From Cliona cf. orientalis (lineage: Eukaryota > Porifera > Demospongiae > Clionaida > Clionaidae), in the NCBI GenBank assembly GCA_963930775.1, contig OZ005699.1, forward strand, positions 6,283,501-6,347,500: a DNA stretch of 64,000 bases, read 5' to 3'. The notes under the pieces are model-generated. The model was given only the letters and a program-made list of their open reading frames with translations. It was not told the origin of the DNA and ran no database searches. This document shows, in pieces, positions 44,401 to 54,609 of the stretch (the stretch's first letter is position 1; every line of letters begins with the position of its first letter). Both the position numbers and the translations under genes were made by a program.

Positions 44401-47400
44401 CATATCTTCTGCAGTGACTCTTGTATCCTTAATATTCTTCATAGAATCTGTACAAGGCTCTCTTTGATTGATTCTTTCCTGCAGGCCTTCAGAGTTGGTG
44501 ACAAACTTTCGGAGATTAAAACCCCCTCTTGCAAGCAAATTCTTAGATTTATCAAACAGCTCAAAGGCTCTGTCATCACTTTCGGCTCCAAAACTTATGT
44601 CATCAACATATATTGACCTGAGCAGCATCTGTACAAACTCTAGATGAGTATCGCAAAATTGATTGAGATGGTGTTGGATGGTTGCATTGAGGAGAAATGG
44701 ACTAGATGACACCCCAAAGGTGACTCGAGCAAACCGCATGACAACAACCTCTGGTGATTCTTGATCGACATCATTAATCCAGAGGAATCTAAGAACATCT
44801 CGATCGGCCTCTGCCACTGAAATCATCAGAAAAGCCTTCTCAATGTCGGCAACCAAGGCAACTCGGTGTGTCCGAAAGCGAAGAATGATATCAAAAATAT
44901 TTTGATTAAATTTTGGCCCAGCATAGAGGCAATCATTCAGTGAAGGTCCACCAGACCTGGCTGATGCATCATACACTATTCGCAACTTGGTTGTAGTTTT
45001 ATCCTCTCTGACAACAGCATGGTGAGGGAGGTAGTGTGCTCCTTTTCCACTTATGATTTCTGGCTGACTGACGATTTCCACAATGCCCCTGTTAACTTGA
45101 TCCCTGATGACCTTGTCATATTCGTGTAATACTGGTGGATTCTGTCTTAATCGTTTCAGTAGTCCATCCAGCCTCTTGCAACTCAATTTGTAATTGTCAG
45201 TCAACTCAGGGTGTGGTTCCTTCCAAGGAAGGCAAACTTCATATCTTCCATCTTTGAAGGATATGCTCTTTTCAAAATCCTCATAAACAGAACATTCGTC
45301 CTCTTTGATTCCAAGTGTCTCCAAATCCCAAAATTTTTTGAGACTATCATCAAGATCTCTAGGTGTGGGATGTGTGCCCACCTTCAGAGAGTGAGTTGAA
45401 ATGAGATTGATGCTCACATTTTGCCGTGGTATTCCTGTCAATGGACCTGACAAGACCCATCCAAGCTTGGTATGTACGGCTGTTGGTCCGCCATCTCCAT
45501 GAATAATTTCACCAGTTACCAGCTTCCAATAATATTCTGAGCCAATCAAGATATCTATATTCAATTCTTCATCTCCACTAGGAGGATCTGCAAGCTCCAA
45601 GTTCGATAGGTAGCTGTACTTTTCAACAGCACAGGTTATTGATTGAGTGGACAATGGTTCACAAATGAATGGTACAGTGAATAGAGACATTTCAAATGTT
45701 GTTCCATTCTTTAGGCCCATTCCAAGCCGTACAACTCCACATTCTTGCTTATTCTCTTTATTTGAGCCAAAGGTTTTGATCAACATTGTTTCAATATGCT
45801 CTGTATTGAGTGACAAGTGAGTTTTCACTCTATTTGCAACATATGATCGTTGGCTTCCACTGTCAAACAAGACTCGGACCTCCACTGTCGCACATGGATC
45901 TTCAATCTTATGGACGTGGGTCTTAGCTGTTTGGAGTAGGACCGGTACTCGTGCATTGACATAGGTAACTGATGAGATTGGTGGTGAGCTGTGTGTTTGG
46001 GGCAGGCTCGGCTGTTGTGTTGAATTGGATGTTGTCAGATTCCTTGAGAGGCCTTGGGAAGCAGACTGGCCTCGTACACAGAGGCTGACATGATGTCGGC
46101 CTTTGCATTTTGAGCACTTCATTGTAGACCGACACTCACGGCTTCGGTGGAACTTCCTCAAACAAACAAAACATCTGCCAGCCTTCATTAGTATTCGTTT
46201 CCGTTCACTTGGATCCTCAATTACTTCACAAGCACTGGACAGATGAGGCTGGCTGCAAAAACAACATTGGGGGGTTGTAGCACCGGACACCATGGCAGCA
46301 GCGGTTGGAGTATCTTTGGTCTGATTTCTTGATGATTGGCTCAAACGGCTCGACGTGCATGCTCTCTCTCTGGCGTCAATCTCTCTCTCTGTCACGCTCA
46401 TTAGTGCATCAAGGTTGAGCTCTCCATCTGTAATTTCTCTGCTAACAATGAGGCGAAGTTCTTGAGGCAACTTGTTCATGAGTACCGACGACAACAAGCT
46501 TCCAAAAGACTCAGATGGTACTCCAAGAGCCCTCAAGCCACGTACTTGAGTCTCAACTGAGTCATACAAATGACGCAGACCCTTAAGGTTGTGTGGCGAG
46601 GCAACTGCATCAGTGTTGAGAAGAGCATCCATATGGCGACTGATTATAAGTTGTTTGTTTCCAAATCTCTTTTTTAGGATCGCAATAGCTTCGCCATAAT
46701 TTGCAGACGTAAGCTTCAACCCAGCTATAGCTTCAGAAGCACGTCCTTCTAACTGTGCATTGAGATAGTTAAATTTATCAACATCAGATAAACTGGAGTT
46801 GTTGTGGACAGAGGATTCAAATGAGTCCCAAAATGTAGCCCACTTGGTGAAATCTCCATTGAACTTCTTCATTACAAGCTTTGGAAGTTTCACTCTAGTC
46901 GTAGGAATATGGCTATGACTAGTCATAGATTCAGTGGGTGATGGCGAACGTGATCCAGTAGGAGCTGGAGAGCTTGCCACAGAGCGCTGCAATGAACCTA
47001 TTGAATGAGTTGGAGAGTGTGGTTGGAGATGAGGAGGGTTATCATCATGCGTCGGACCTATCAGGGCCTCGGTGTCAGTGCGCGTAGGCAGCGTCATGGA
47101 CTGAGAATTCATTACACGGTCAACATCAATCATTACTACACGCACCCTTTCCTTAAATATATCAGCGTGCTCAATTTCATTTTCAATTTCTTCTTCTGTA
47201 ACGAGATCAAGAATCTCTTCATCGAGACGATTTAGTATGTCCAGTTTGTCCTGGAGTGATGACTTGCACTGGATCAATTTCGATAAAATTGCATTATCTG
47301 TAACGCCTGCCTCGCAACTTGTCCTTATCGCTTCTTCAGCTTCATTCATAATGCGAGTGGCCGATGCTCTGTGACCGCCTCGTACTCGTTTCTTTTTAGA

Positions 47401-47776
47401 CAAGCCTTCAGCCATGGCTCCACAATAAACAGTTCGAACGTATTACGGCAGCTGCCAGCACTGTCGAAATTCAAACGCTACAACGTCAACCACGCAGACA
47501 ACTCGAGGTATCCGGCTCGAAGGACCATATAGAATTATTCTTTCATTTTAGACTCTCGAGCGTCCACGATAGGTATAATAATGATTCATTTCGAACTGAA
47601 CATTGCCAACACAACCAATGACTTTTATACAAGAACTTTCTAAGGGCTAGATCGGCTAGATCAAAACATAACCATAACATAGACAGAATGTGAATGTTTG
47701 ATCGTGAGATATGACTGACCAAAATCATAAGCAATTAGCTACAGATAATGAAAGTTGTCTGCACAAATACATAACA
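41484..47776 (-). mobile_element. Full-length BEL/Pao LTR retrotransposon
   Basis: 6293 bp with 249-bp LTRs at 41484-41732 and 47528-47776. In element sense the LTR begins TGTTATGTATTTG and ends AATTCTATA. By direct comparison the LTRs differ at one position (T at left, C at right, in the CCAAAAT-ATAAGC context). The 5' LTR is followed by TGGTCCTTCGAGCCGGAT (47527-47510), a tRNA primer-binding site; the 3' LTR is preceded by the purine tract AACGGGGGGAG. Target duplication AACTG (41479-41483, 47777-47781). Nearly identical LTRs and an open polyprotein indicate a very young insertion. Confidence 0.97.
41791..47415 (-). CDS. BEL/Pao Gag-Pol polyprotein
   Basis: 1874 aa in one frame. In order: Gag-like region with the DUF1759-type segment (LPKLVMKKFNGDFTKW, about residues 175-270); two zinc knuckles, CFVCLRKFHRSREC and CSKCKGRHHVSLC (about 408-440); aspartic protease with DSG (about 515); reverse transcriptase with YVDD (about 937); RNase H with FTDSK (about 1210); integrase with an HHCC finger ending CTVCRR (about 1470), first Asp in VDFAGPLF, second in SDNGKTF (about 1585) and Glu in FERMVKSAK; C-terminal DUF5641-like segment (VGDIVSVHEEKRPRGLWRLA). 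Gag and Pol share one frame, as usual in BEL/Pao. No envelope gene. All catalytic signatures are present. Confidence 0.97.
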   Translation of the reverse strand: MAEGLSKKKRVRGGHRASATRIMNEAEEAIRTSCEAGVTDNAILSKLIQCKSSLQDKLDILNRLDEEILDLVTEEEIENEIEHADIFKERVRVVMIDVDRVMNSQSMTLPTRTDTEALIGPTHDDNPPHLQPHSPTHSIGSLQRSVASSPAPTGSRSPSPTESMTSHSHIPTTRVKLPKLVMKKFNGDFTKWATFWDSFESSVHNNSSLSDVDKFNYLNAQLEGRASEAIAGLKLTSANYGEAIAILKKRFGNKQLIISRHMDALLNTDAVASPHNLKGLRHLYDSVETQVRGLRALGVPSESFGSLLSSVLMNKLPQELRLIVSREITDGELNLDALMSVTEREIDARERACTSSRLSQSSRNQTKDTPTAAAMVSGATTPQCCFCSQPHLSSACEVIEDPSERKRILMKAGRCFVCLRKFHRSRECRSTMKCSKCKGRHHVSLCVRGQSASQGLSRNLTTSNSTQQPSLPQTHSSPPISSVTYVNARVPVLLQTAKTHVHKIEDPCATVEVRVLFDSGSQRSYVANRVKTHLSLNTEHIETMLIKTFGSNKENKQECGVVRLGMGLKNGTTFEMSLFTVPFICEPLSTQSITCAVEKYSYLSNLELADPPSGDEELNIDILIGSEYYWKLVTGEIIHGDGGPTAVHTKLGWVLSGPLTGIPRQNVSINLISTHSLKVGTHPTPRDLDDSLKKFWDLETLGIKEDECSVYEDFEKSISFKDGRYEVCLPWKEPHPELTDNYKLSCKRLDGLLKRLRQNPPVLHEYDKVIRDQVNRGIVEIVSQPEIISGKGAHYLPHHAVVREDKTTTKLRIVYDASARSGGPSLNDCLYAGPKFNQNIFDIILRFRTHRVALVADIEKAFLMISVAEADRDVLRFLWINDVDQESPEVVVMRFARVTFGVSSSPFLLNATIQHHLNQFCDTHLEFVQMLLRSIYVDDISFGAESDDRAFELFDKSKNLLARGGFNLRKFVTNSEGLQERINQREPCTDSMKNIKDTRVTAEDMTYAKDTLGSILLQGEHKVLGVTWRPVEDHLVFDLGSVASHVRELEPTKRNIVGIATRFYDPLGFVSPITIRFKMLFQELCENKVGWDEPLSGNLLSRWKSLASNFQGISISIPRCYFNSVERSLSTCSLQGFCDASTGAYAAVVYLKIIAGTEVSVKFVASKTRVSPVNKQTIPRLELLAALLLAKLITAISDALEPEITLSEFTCFTDSKISLYWIRGMDKEWKPFVQNRVNEIRRLLPVNTWRHCPGKENPADIPSRGVSPLELSGSTLWLHGPDWLAYPDLSIKEEELNMPDELCLQEMKSKDRKLVHSMLTTEKSRISLSEIIDCEMFGDLHRLLRVTAYVLKFINLLQHKIGRLTAPLTKNLTAADVAEVKRLWLRESQRTLPEEKQFEAWKRQFGLFIDKDGLYRCQGRLSNADLTISAKHPILLPKKHHLTVLLVKHSHKRVMHNGVKETLTELRTEYWIVRGRQFVRHLLHTCTVCRRVDGMPYSYPQPPPLPEFRVQPSSPFTHTGVDFAGPLFVKAAGVQENGKVWICLYTCCAVRAVHLDLVTDMTAEAFIRSFKRFTARRGFPQQLISDNGKTFKSAAKTIKAVLSHPTVQQHFIKIGLEWSFNVEKAPWTGGIFERMVKSAKRCLKKTIGRAVLTYDELLTAVTEVEMILNSRPLSYVSSDDVEEPLTPSHLLIGKRVLSLPDALPCDGDSDTETPPMCPNKRMRHLNRILDHFWKRWKTEYLLELRECHRYSTTGNKGEGEPISVGDIVSVHEEKRPRGLWRLAKVETIFRGSDGQARSALVRVHSSGMRSKLLRRPLKCLYPLEVRSDANQADSEADESTVETSRPVRRSIRAAALTARERIKACLQASDSDLD

Positions 47777-48415
47777 AACTGTATCTGGAGTAGTGACTTG
47801 ATATCCAATAACCCTGCCACACACCCTGTTGTACTGAAGGTTAACAGAGTAAACTGTAGCTGGGCAACTTCCAGTTGAAGTGACCGGTCTCCCACAAGCC
47901 CTAACACCATTGCTGTTGTACTCCCTCCAGACTGGTGGACACTGTTGTGTTGAATTGGTCATATTGAAATGGGCTACACGAGACCACAGCCCATCTCCAC
48001 ACTCAGGAATAGCCAAATAACCATCTATGATAGCATTTATCTTGTTTCGAACACTATGGAGAATTTCACCATCATCTTGTTCTTTTCGATGGCATGTGTC
48101 GCTTAATATGGGCACAATATCCTTTGCTAGAGATTTTGTCTCAAGCATTCCACTGCCTATGATACACACCAAGGCTGCGTAAAAGAACAACATAGCCATC
48201 TTCTATGTCTTGAAAAATTGACTTAGCGAGTGTACAGACTTGTGTAGCTATAGCTAGCAAGTTACTTCCTTCTTGGGATACAGAATCTGATTATGAAATT
48301 CTCCTATAGCTATTTAGGCCTGTGTACAAAATTTATGTTGTATGCAAAGCATGTGCCTAAATGTTTGGTGTATATACAAGTCCCAAGATTTTCTTTCTGG
48401 GAAAAGAAAATCTCA

Positions 48416-48530
48416 GGACTTGAGTGGGGATCGAGCCTACACTCTGACACATCTCCAGTGTGATGCTCTATACCAATTGAGCTAGCTACCAAGCCCTTGC
48501 ATGGGAGCAAGCTGGTGGGAAGGAAAGGTA
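48416..48530 (-). mobile_element. tRNA-derived SINE, copy A
   Basis: On the minus strand 48496-48416 folds as a tRNA-like molecule: acceptor halves GGGCTTG and CAAGTCC, A box TAGCTCAATTGG-TATAGAGC, anticodon arm CACA-CTGGAGA-TGTG (GGA if real) and T arm with GGCTCGATCCCC. The 3' tail continues TGAGATTTTCTTTTCCCAGA. Flanking words (CTTCCCACCAGCTTGCTC) are shared with copy B, and the long AAGCTTGC-type leader excludes a functional tRNA gene. Confidence 0.7.
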
Positions 48531-48790
48531 GTATAGCTACAAGTGCTGGACTTGGGACTTGTATACTAGTGCTACAGGAATGAATTATTGATGAGTTAGG
48601 CCTGATGGCTAGCCAAGAGCCACAGTGACAGCATCATCACTGCCAGGGGTGTTCCACTGGCACTGAAAAGAAAGTTACTTCCTGATGTATATGGGCACCA
48701 AGAACCAGCACTTGTATACCCTTCCTTCCCACCAGCTTGCTCTCAAGGGCTTGGTAGCTCAACAGTTGAACTGATAGAGAATCACACCGG

Positions 48791-51700
48791 GGTCCTGTAG
48801 AAGTTAGTGTAAAATAGAGTTTTATACCTAGAGTAACTCATGGGACGATTTTACACCAGCAAAATCTAGAGTAACTCATGGGACGATTTTACACCAATAC
48901 AACCTAGAGTAACTCATGGGACGATTTTACTCCAGAAAAATTGGTGTAAAATCCTGAGTATTTATTGTATGCCAAGCATATTATTAAGGGAGGATTATAC
49001 ACCACATCAAAAATTAAGGGGCTTACTCATGTAAAATTCTCCCATATAACTTACCTCTGCTATACTGTATAGCGGGAAACTTTCGAGGGAGAAAACTTTC
49101 ACGAATTTCGCGATTTTTCAGCCATCCACAAAATTTTTCTCCACGAAATTCTAGGCATGTCACGCCCATTATATTATTATGCAACCAGTTTTAACATTCC
49201 GCGAAAGTTTTCTCCGCGAAATGTTCCTTTCCAACCGATCCGCAAAAGTTTTCTCCCTCGAAAATTTCCCGCTATACGGTATATAAGGGACAATTTTACA
49301 CCAGTTCCCACCACAGGTACTGAAGTGGTGTAAAATCGTGCCATGTAATACTGATGGCTAACAGTAACTGGAGCAAAGATTTATATGTGACCTTTGACCT
49401 CACTTAAAACTCTCCCATAATAATAAGAATGCATACTCATACTCTGCTAAAACTTTAAGTGTGAACTTTGACCTGGTGTAAAATGCTCCCTTGTATATAG
49501 CCACTGATCCAGACTCAGGTAGGCTTTTAAATGTGTTCCGAATCCTCGCTTGCTGTGGGTGTGGTTGAAGTGCACGCACTTGGTGGGTGGGGCTATCTTG
49601 CAGCTGTGACAGCTACTTTGGGCTCGTGCTAATAGAATGGTATATAGGTGGGGCTCACTATTCTTCGTAAAGCATGTCGGGGTATTTCTGCAGTACAACT
49701 TTGTGTTAAGGATAATAAGGGTAGAATTGATACGATAACCATTGACTTATAGATATTACAGCAATAAAGAAGTAATTTAATTGATGGATACAATAGTTTT
49801 TTAGAGTTGATACTAATCATGACTCTGTAACTAGATACATTCTCTCACTTGGATGCTACTGTTGCAATATAATTATATTTTCTAAGTGTTCATCATCAAA
49901 AAATGCCTCTTCAGTTTGTCTGCTTGGAGGAAAGTAGATGCCATAATATAGCTACATACATGGGAGTGAACTCACTCATTTGCACCCTATAATTTTATTT
50001 GGTATAGTGTTTTACATAGATATAGCTATAATATTATGTAGCTAAATCGCATTTGACTCAAAAAGGATTTAGCCTCTTTTTTCCGTGCCAGGCTCTCCTA
50101 CGGGAGAGCCTAGTGTGAGGCTAACTATCACATTAAAAAGAGATGTAGCTAAATCACTAATAGCTGCTGCCAGGAATCACTCATGGCTGTCTTGAACCCA
50201 GACCCCCTTATTTCCGCAGTACTGGTGTGTATTGCATCACCAGCACAACTCACTCATGTGTTTGGTATGGAGCATAATTATGCATGTAGGTATTTTGAGA
50301 CAATTGGTATAATTATGGAACATCCATACTAACTAAGATGGATATTTCCTGTTTGAAGGTCATTATATTATTATACGTAATTAGAACTATATTGCCTGCA
50401 AAGTTGAATTTGCTATCTACCTTATTTTGATATGGGTTTTTGCATGTAGTAAAACACGATTTTCGGTTTTGGTATACATATCAACTTTGCAAATTTGCTT
50501 ATTTGGCACATCAAACTACTTATTTTTTGTCATCAACACCAAATCTCAATTTTAAGGATGCTAATTTGGCTAGGATATCAAGTTTAAATTATGATAATTG
50601 CCTTTATCAGTGGGAAGGTGGTGTCTCATAATAGGGACAGGCATCCCATAATAATATTTATTATATTCAATACTAATAATCACAAAAAATTATACCTTTC
50701 AGTAGTTAATTGATATTCCATGTATTAGAGGCCATAGGCAGTCCTTAAAAGCCCCCACATAAATATTTCTAAAATAACTGTGTAAAAGCAGTCAATAATT
50801 AAGTATCTCATATCTAAGTCTTGTACTCTATGCATAATTATAATTATCCTTCTCATAGTCATATTCTTTCGACCAATTCACAATGGTGTTACTCCCAGAC
50901 ATGCTTCACAAATAATCATGCATGTAGTGAGCCCCACCTACCATTCTATTAGCATGAGCATGAAGCAGAGATACCCTTACAAAGAACTTTAACTCGTGCA
51001 CATGGTGAGCCCCACGTCACCTAGTAGTAACATTTTTCTAATTTCTGTTGCTGAAAAATACATACCGTGAACATACATACAAATTATTAGCAATTATTAT
51101 GCTAGTTCCATATAAGTGTACACCTAAAAATGATATTAATACTTTAACTATGAAAATTAATAGGACGTAGTGCAGTATTCCAATAGCAGCTACGAATCGA
51201 AAGGATTGAGCTATTCTAAGATTTACATAAAGTAGAGTTTGCTCTGGAGACCATGAGAGTATTTTCATTTGAAATTCTGGTATTGTATAGGTAGCAGGAG
51301 CCCAAAGTAGCTGTCACAGCTGCAAGATAGCCCCACCCACCAAGTGTGTGCACTTCAGCCATACCCACATGTGCAGCAAGCGAGGATTCGGAATGCACTT
51401 AAAAGCCTACCTGAGTCTGGATCAGTGGCTATATACAAAGGAGCATTTTACACCAGGTCACAGTTCACACTTAAAGTTTTAGCAGAGTATGGGTATGCAT
51501 TCTAATTATTATGGGAGAATTTTAAGTGAGGTCAAAGTTCACATGTAAATCTTTGCTCCAGTTACTGTTAGCCATCAGTATTTCATGGCACGATTTTACA
51601 CCACTTCAGTATATACCTGTGGTGGGAACTGGTGTAAAATCGTCCCTTATAATATATGTCAGAGGTAAGTTATATGGGAGAATTTTACATGAGTAAGCCC

Positions 51701-51935
51701 CTTAATTTTGATGTGGTGTAAAATCCTCCCTTAATAATATGCTTGGCATACAATAAATACTCAGGACTTTACACCAATTTTTCTGGTGTAAAATCGTCCC
51801 ATGAGTTACTCTAGGTTGTAGCTATTGGTGTAAAATCGTCCCATGAGTTACTCTAGGTTTTGCTGGTGTAAAATCGTCCCATGAGTTACTCTAGGTAGCC
51901 ATAAAACTCTATTTTACACTAAAATATGTAGGACC
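48791..51935. mobile_element. Non-autonomous Mutator-like element with very long TIRs
   Basis: The element runs GGTCCT to AGGACC with TCACACCGG, 9 bp, duplicated outside (48782-48790 and 51936-51944). The inverted arms extend about 700-900 bp (48791-49690 and 50890-51935), broken by indels, and hold three tandem words like AGTAACTCATGGGACGATTT. Long TIRs with a 9-bp duplication point to the Mutator superfamily. The 1.2-kb centre (49700-50880) has no transposase; its longest frame (50440-50631) has no recognisable motif. A solo arm is at 2400-2775. Confidence 0.85.
49065..49279. mobile_element. 215-bp mariner-like MITE nested in the left arm
   Basis: Ends CTGTATAGCGGGAAACTTTC and (reverse complement) CCGTATAGCGGGAAATTTTC, continuing GAGGGAGAAAACTTT, flanked by TA on both sides (49063-49064, 49280-49281). 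The right arm (51640-51665) and the solo arm at 2690 lack it, proving insertion after the host element formed. TA duplication and size fit a Tc1/mariner-derived MITE. Confidence 0.88.
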
Positions 51936-52040
51936 TCACACCGGATATTCTCGAACCCAAACCCCTCCCCTTTCCGAAGTGTGCTGGTGATGCAATACAC
52001 AGTTCGATCCCCATGCACTCAAGTTCTGAGATTTTCTTTT

Positions 52041-52888
52041 CGCTGTGGCTAACGTACCGGTACCGGTACCCAAGATTTAGTGCTTGGAGTACCGGCAACG
52101 CTATAATAGCTATAAATCCCATATATATATATATAGTATAATATTATTATAACATGCTACTACTGAATGCTAGACGGCAAGTGAGGCTAGGAGCCGGAGG
52201 GGGGGCGGGGGGGGGGGGGGGGGGGGTTGGGTTTAGGTTATGGTTGTTGACCAAGGGTTAGTATTATAGTGGTACGGTGTATAAAGGTGGCAAAAAACGG
52301 CATCTGGCAGCGGCGAGCTGGGTGGACAAGTGGACTAGGGCTGGGGCGGGTGACATGGGTTCGAATCCCACTTGATTTAATATTCGAGTTTTTTTTTTTT
52401 CAAGGGGACCACACACTAAGCAGAAAAAAATGGTCCGAAAATCACCACACAGTCGAGCTGGATGCATAGTAGAGCCATACAATGCAAGCAGGCACCCAAA
52501 CAGCAATATGCACGATGTTCGGTAAAGGGTCGTCAACGTACCCTGCGCGCCCGTAACATTTATTTCGCGTGCCCGTAAAATTTTTTTGGCAAACATTGCA
52601 AGTGAATGGCTTCCTACACAAACTTCAAAGAGTCATAACTTTAATTCTAGGGCGTGAATCAAAAAAGTCTCTCGATCAAGGTTCGTAATTTGAGCCATTC
52701 TGCGTGCCAATATATAACTTACGGTCCCAACCGCTCCCCAGAGTCCCAATAATGGAAATCTTTTTTTTTCTACTTAGTGTGTAACCTCCCACTTGAGAAA
52801 ATGTTCTAAGTTTTTTGGCGGGCTAATTGCCGGTACTCGAAGCGCAAAATTTCCAGTACCGGTACCGGCACGTTTAATAGCCACAGCG
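52041..52888. mobile_element. 848-bp TIR element inside SINE copy B
   Basis: Ends CGCTGTGGCTA and TAGCCACAGCG; further inward GTACCGGTACCGGTAC and GAGTACCGGCAA recur inverted at 52825-52865. It contains a 29-base poly-G (52199-52227) and a separate tRNA-like SINE. Flanks are both TTTTCTT-rich, so the target duplication is uncertain. Confidence 0.75.
52298..52400 (+). mobile_element. tRNA-like SINE, second family
   Basis: A-box-like GAGCTGGGTGGACAAGTGG, B box GGTTCGAATCCC (52358-52369) and a T run at 52388-52399 that would stop RNA polymerase III. Antisense frames read GFEPMSPA, again typical of tRNA-derived repeats. No acceptor stem pairing that would make it a tRNA gene. Confidence 0.55.
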
Positions 52889-52935
52889 TTTTCTTCTTCC
52901 AGAAAGAAAATCTCGGGATTTGTATACAAGTGCTA

Positions 52936-53826
52936 CAGTATTAATGATCCTTCATCACCTAAGCACACTTTGAACTAGAGCTCTGTAGAGCACATACCCC
53001 GCGCGCTCTGCCACTGTAGCGTAGTATTGCAACACTATATGGCAGTTTTATGACTTGACGACCCTTTCCAACATTGAGCTCACATCAGCATACTATTATG
53101 CTAAAAGCGTGGGTGTGGTCGATAAACCACAGGCATGCTGAACAGAAAATGCACGATTTGTAGCACTAGTAAGCCTTTTTGAGCAATTCGAAGTGCGTAT
53201 AAACTAGTTTTTCACTGATAGCTATCTACCGATTGTTTGTGCTTATAGCTCGCACAGATGCCTAGAACGCGAGATCTGGCGATTTTCGTGCCGACAACGA
53301 CAACTAGGCAAACCGAATGCTTTACCCCTTGCGCATGTGCGCAGGGTAATAAACTTAGTGCCAGGCTTACATTGTAGCTACAACATCCTTATGATTATTG
53401 GCATTACTAGGCTAGTAAATTTCGCCGTAATCATGATTCATAAATGATACTTAATAATATCAGTGACTGAAAATCGAAATTCTGGTCCATAGCACAAAAT
53501 TCAGTAGAAGCAATGCAGATTGTATGTAGGATCATAGCAACACAGAGTAGTCAGCCATATCATGCAGTTGTTCCAGTGTTTAGCTGTTACGTGGCGTGTG
53601 CAAAACCACACTCACACCTGGTTGGTCAGAGCGAATGGTAGGGACGTCCCCGTCTATAAAATTAATTATTGAACAGTCTCGTGAACCACACCCATCAACT
53701 CTCGCGCTGCGGAAGTAGGAGGGTGTGGTTCACGAGATCTGCTCGTATGATCGTGCAACTGGGACACGAGTATTAGAGCCCATGGAGCCAACGAGGCTAA
53801 CGAGTGTTTAAATTAATACTATAGCC
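52936..53826. other. Intergenic, upstream of the caspase-like gene
   Basis: Contains CCCTTGCGCATGTGCGCAGGG (53326-53346), a near-palindrome related to the CGGCGCATGCGCCG word at 12275-12290, and GGGTGTGGTTCACGAGA, an inverted partner of TCTCGTGAACCACACCC (53675-53745). No gene. Confidence 0.5.
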
Positions 53827-54609
53827 ATGGCAGCTACTATTAGAGCAATTTTTGTTGGAATCAACTACACCAATGTTCAAGAATGCCAAGACCTTCAAGG
53901 AATTCCTTCCTTCTATGCTAAGTCCATGATGAAGACACTGACTATGCCAAACATTGCACTCTATCGGACAAATGAGTGTCTCTTCTTCTCAGATAAGGGT
54001 GACACCGAACTTCCTGCTGGAGTGACATGTGGTAAACCAACAAAGAAAAACGTTCAGAAAGCCCTAACTGAAATGGCTGTCAATGCAAGGAAGGGAGATA
54101 TATTGCTGTTTTACTTTTGTGGCCATGGAGCTAATATTCATGATGATCGTGGTGCACTGAAGACTCTGGACGACAACTTATCTGGGCGAGATGTCATCTA
54201 TAGTAACGAACTAGAAGAGTGTTTTGAATCCCTTGATCCAAGCGTCAGTGTGACCTTTATTATCCATGCTTGCTTCAGTGGAGCAATGTTTAGCTACACC
54301 AAAAAAGGTATGAGAGGAATAGCCCTTGCTTCAGTAGGTCCTACTATACCATCCATTGTGAGAAAAGAAGCGGATACAACCGATTTCACCACTTACATCC
54401 GGGACAACGTGATCAAAAAGCTTCCTATTGGTAATCCGACTGATGACAGCTGGCCAACGTATCAAGAGGTGTATGATGGTGTGAAACAGATTATTGTGCA
54501 GGGGGAAATGCCTGACTCAAAGAAGACACCATTCAAGGGTCACGCTGAAATGTACCATACTTCACGCATGGATCCAACCAAGACGAAATTCCTTCAGGGA
54601 TTTATGTGA
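53827..54609 (+). CDS. Caspase-like (peptidase C14 / metacaspase-type) protein
   Basis: Single-exon, 260 aa; ATG in the context GCCATGG. Reads IRAIFVGINYTNVQEC near the N-terminus (first strand of the caspase fold), then LLFYFCGHGANI with the catalytic His at residue 100 and FIIHACFSGAMF with the catalytic Cys at 149, both on the C14 pattern. The residue two before the Cys is His, whereas metacaspases usually have Asp (D-x-C). No CARD, death-effector domain or zinc-finger prodomain and no p10-type linker are seen; the C-terminus ends shortly after a basic stretch. A bacterial-type or orphan caspase homologue is the best description; activity and specificity cannot be judged. Confidence 0.85.
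   Translation: MAATIRAIFVGINYTNVQECQDLQGIPSFYAKSMMKTLTMPNIALYRTNECLFFSDKGDTELPAGVTCGKPTKKNVQKALTEMAVNARKGDILLFYFCGHGANIHDDRGALKTLDDNLSGRDVIYSNELEECFESLDPSVSVTFIIHACFSGAMFSYTKKGMRGIALASVGPTIPSIVRKEADTTDFTTYIRDNVIKKLPIGNPTDDSWPTYQEVYDGVKQIIVQGEMPDSKKTPFKGHAEMYHTSRMDPTKTKFLQGFM

Larger units (their letters stand above)
41053..48199 (-). pseudogene. Family gene 7: secreted ectodomain protein split by a BEL/Pao insertion
   Basis: On the minus strand the 5' part (48199-47777, 141 codons) starts MAMLFFYAALVCIIGSG, a signal peptide, then a short linker and the first half of the ectodomain (CGDGLWSRVAHFNM to YQVTTPDTV). The 3' part (41478-41053, 141 codons plus stop) continues in the same frame with RANKNIDDIYLDGVSI, HVWSYVGAWTE, CPC, YYCESAN, LWDGKNC, TCC, PPWFSVELP and TPIEVMEIYVH. 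AACTG is duplicated at the junctions. Without the insert the coding sequence would be 282 codons with no other lesion. There is no membrane span and no repeat stalk. Confidence 0.92.
48735..52935 (+). mobile_element. tRNA-derived SINE, copy B, in three pieces
   Basis: Piece 1 (48735-48790) has CAGCTTGCTC, GGGCTTGGTAGCTCAA and ends TCACACCGG. Piece 2 (51936-52040) restarts at TCACACCGG and contains GTTCGATCCCCATGCACTCA and AGTTCTGAGATTTTCTTTT. Piece 3 (52889-52935) has CCAGAAAGAAAATCTCGGGA, TTTGTATACAAG. The pieces line up with copy A in opposite orientation; the 3.1-kb element and the 848-bp element sit between them. Confidence 0.7.

Noticed and set aside
42239..46135. Plus-strand frames of 60-165 codons within the retrotransposon
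   Set aside because: Antisense shadows of the polyprotein, with no features of their own.
48416..48496. Functional tRNA gene
   Set aside because: Mismatches in acceptor and T stems, SINE-like tail and a second dispersed copy make it a SINE head.
52525..53069. Transposon bounded by AAAGGGTCGTCAA inverted repeats
   Set aside because: Only 13 bp pair, no target duplication was found and the span crosses the edge of the better supported 52041-52888 element.
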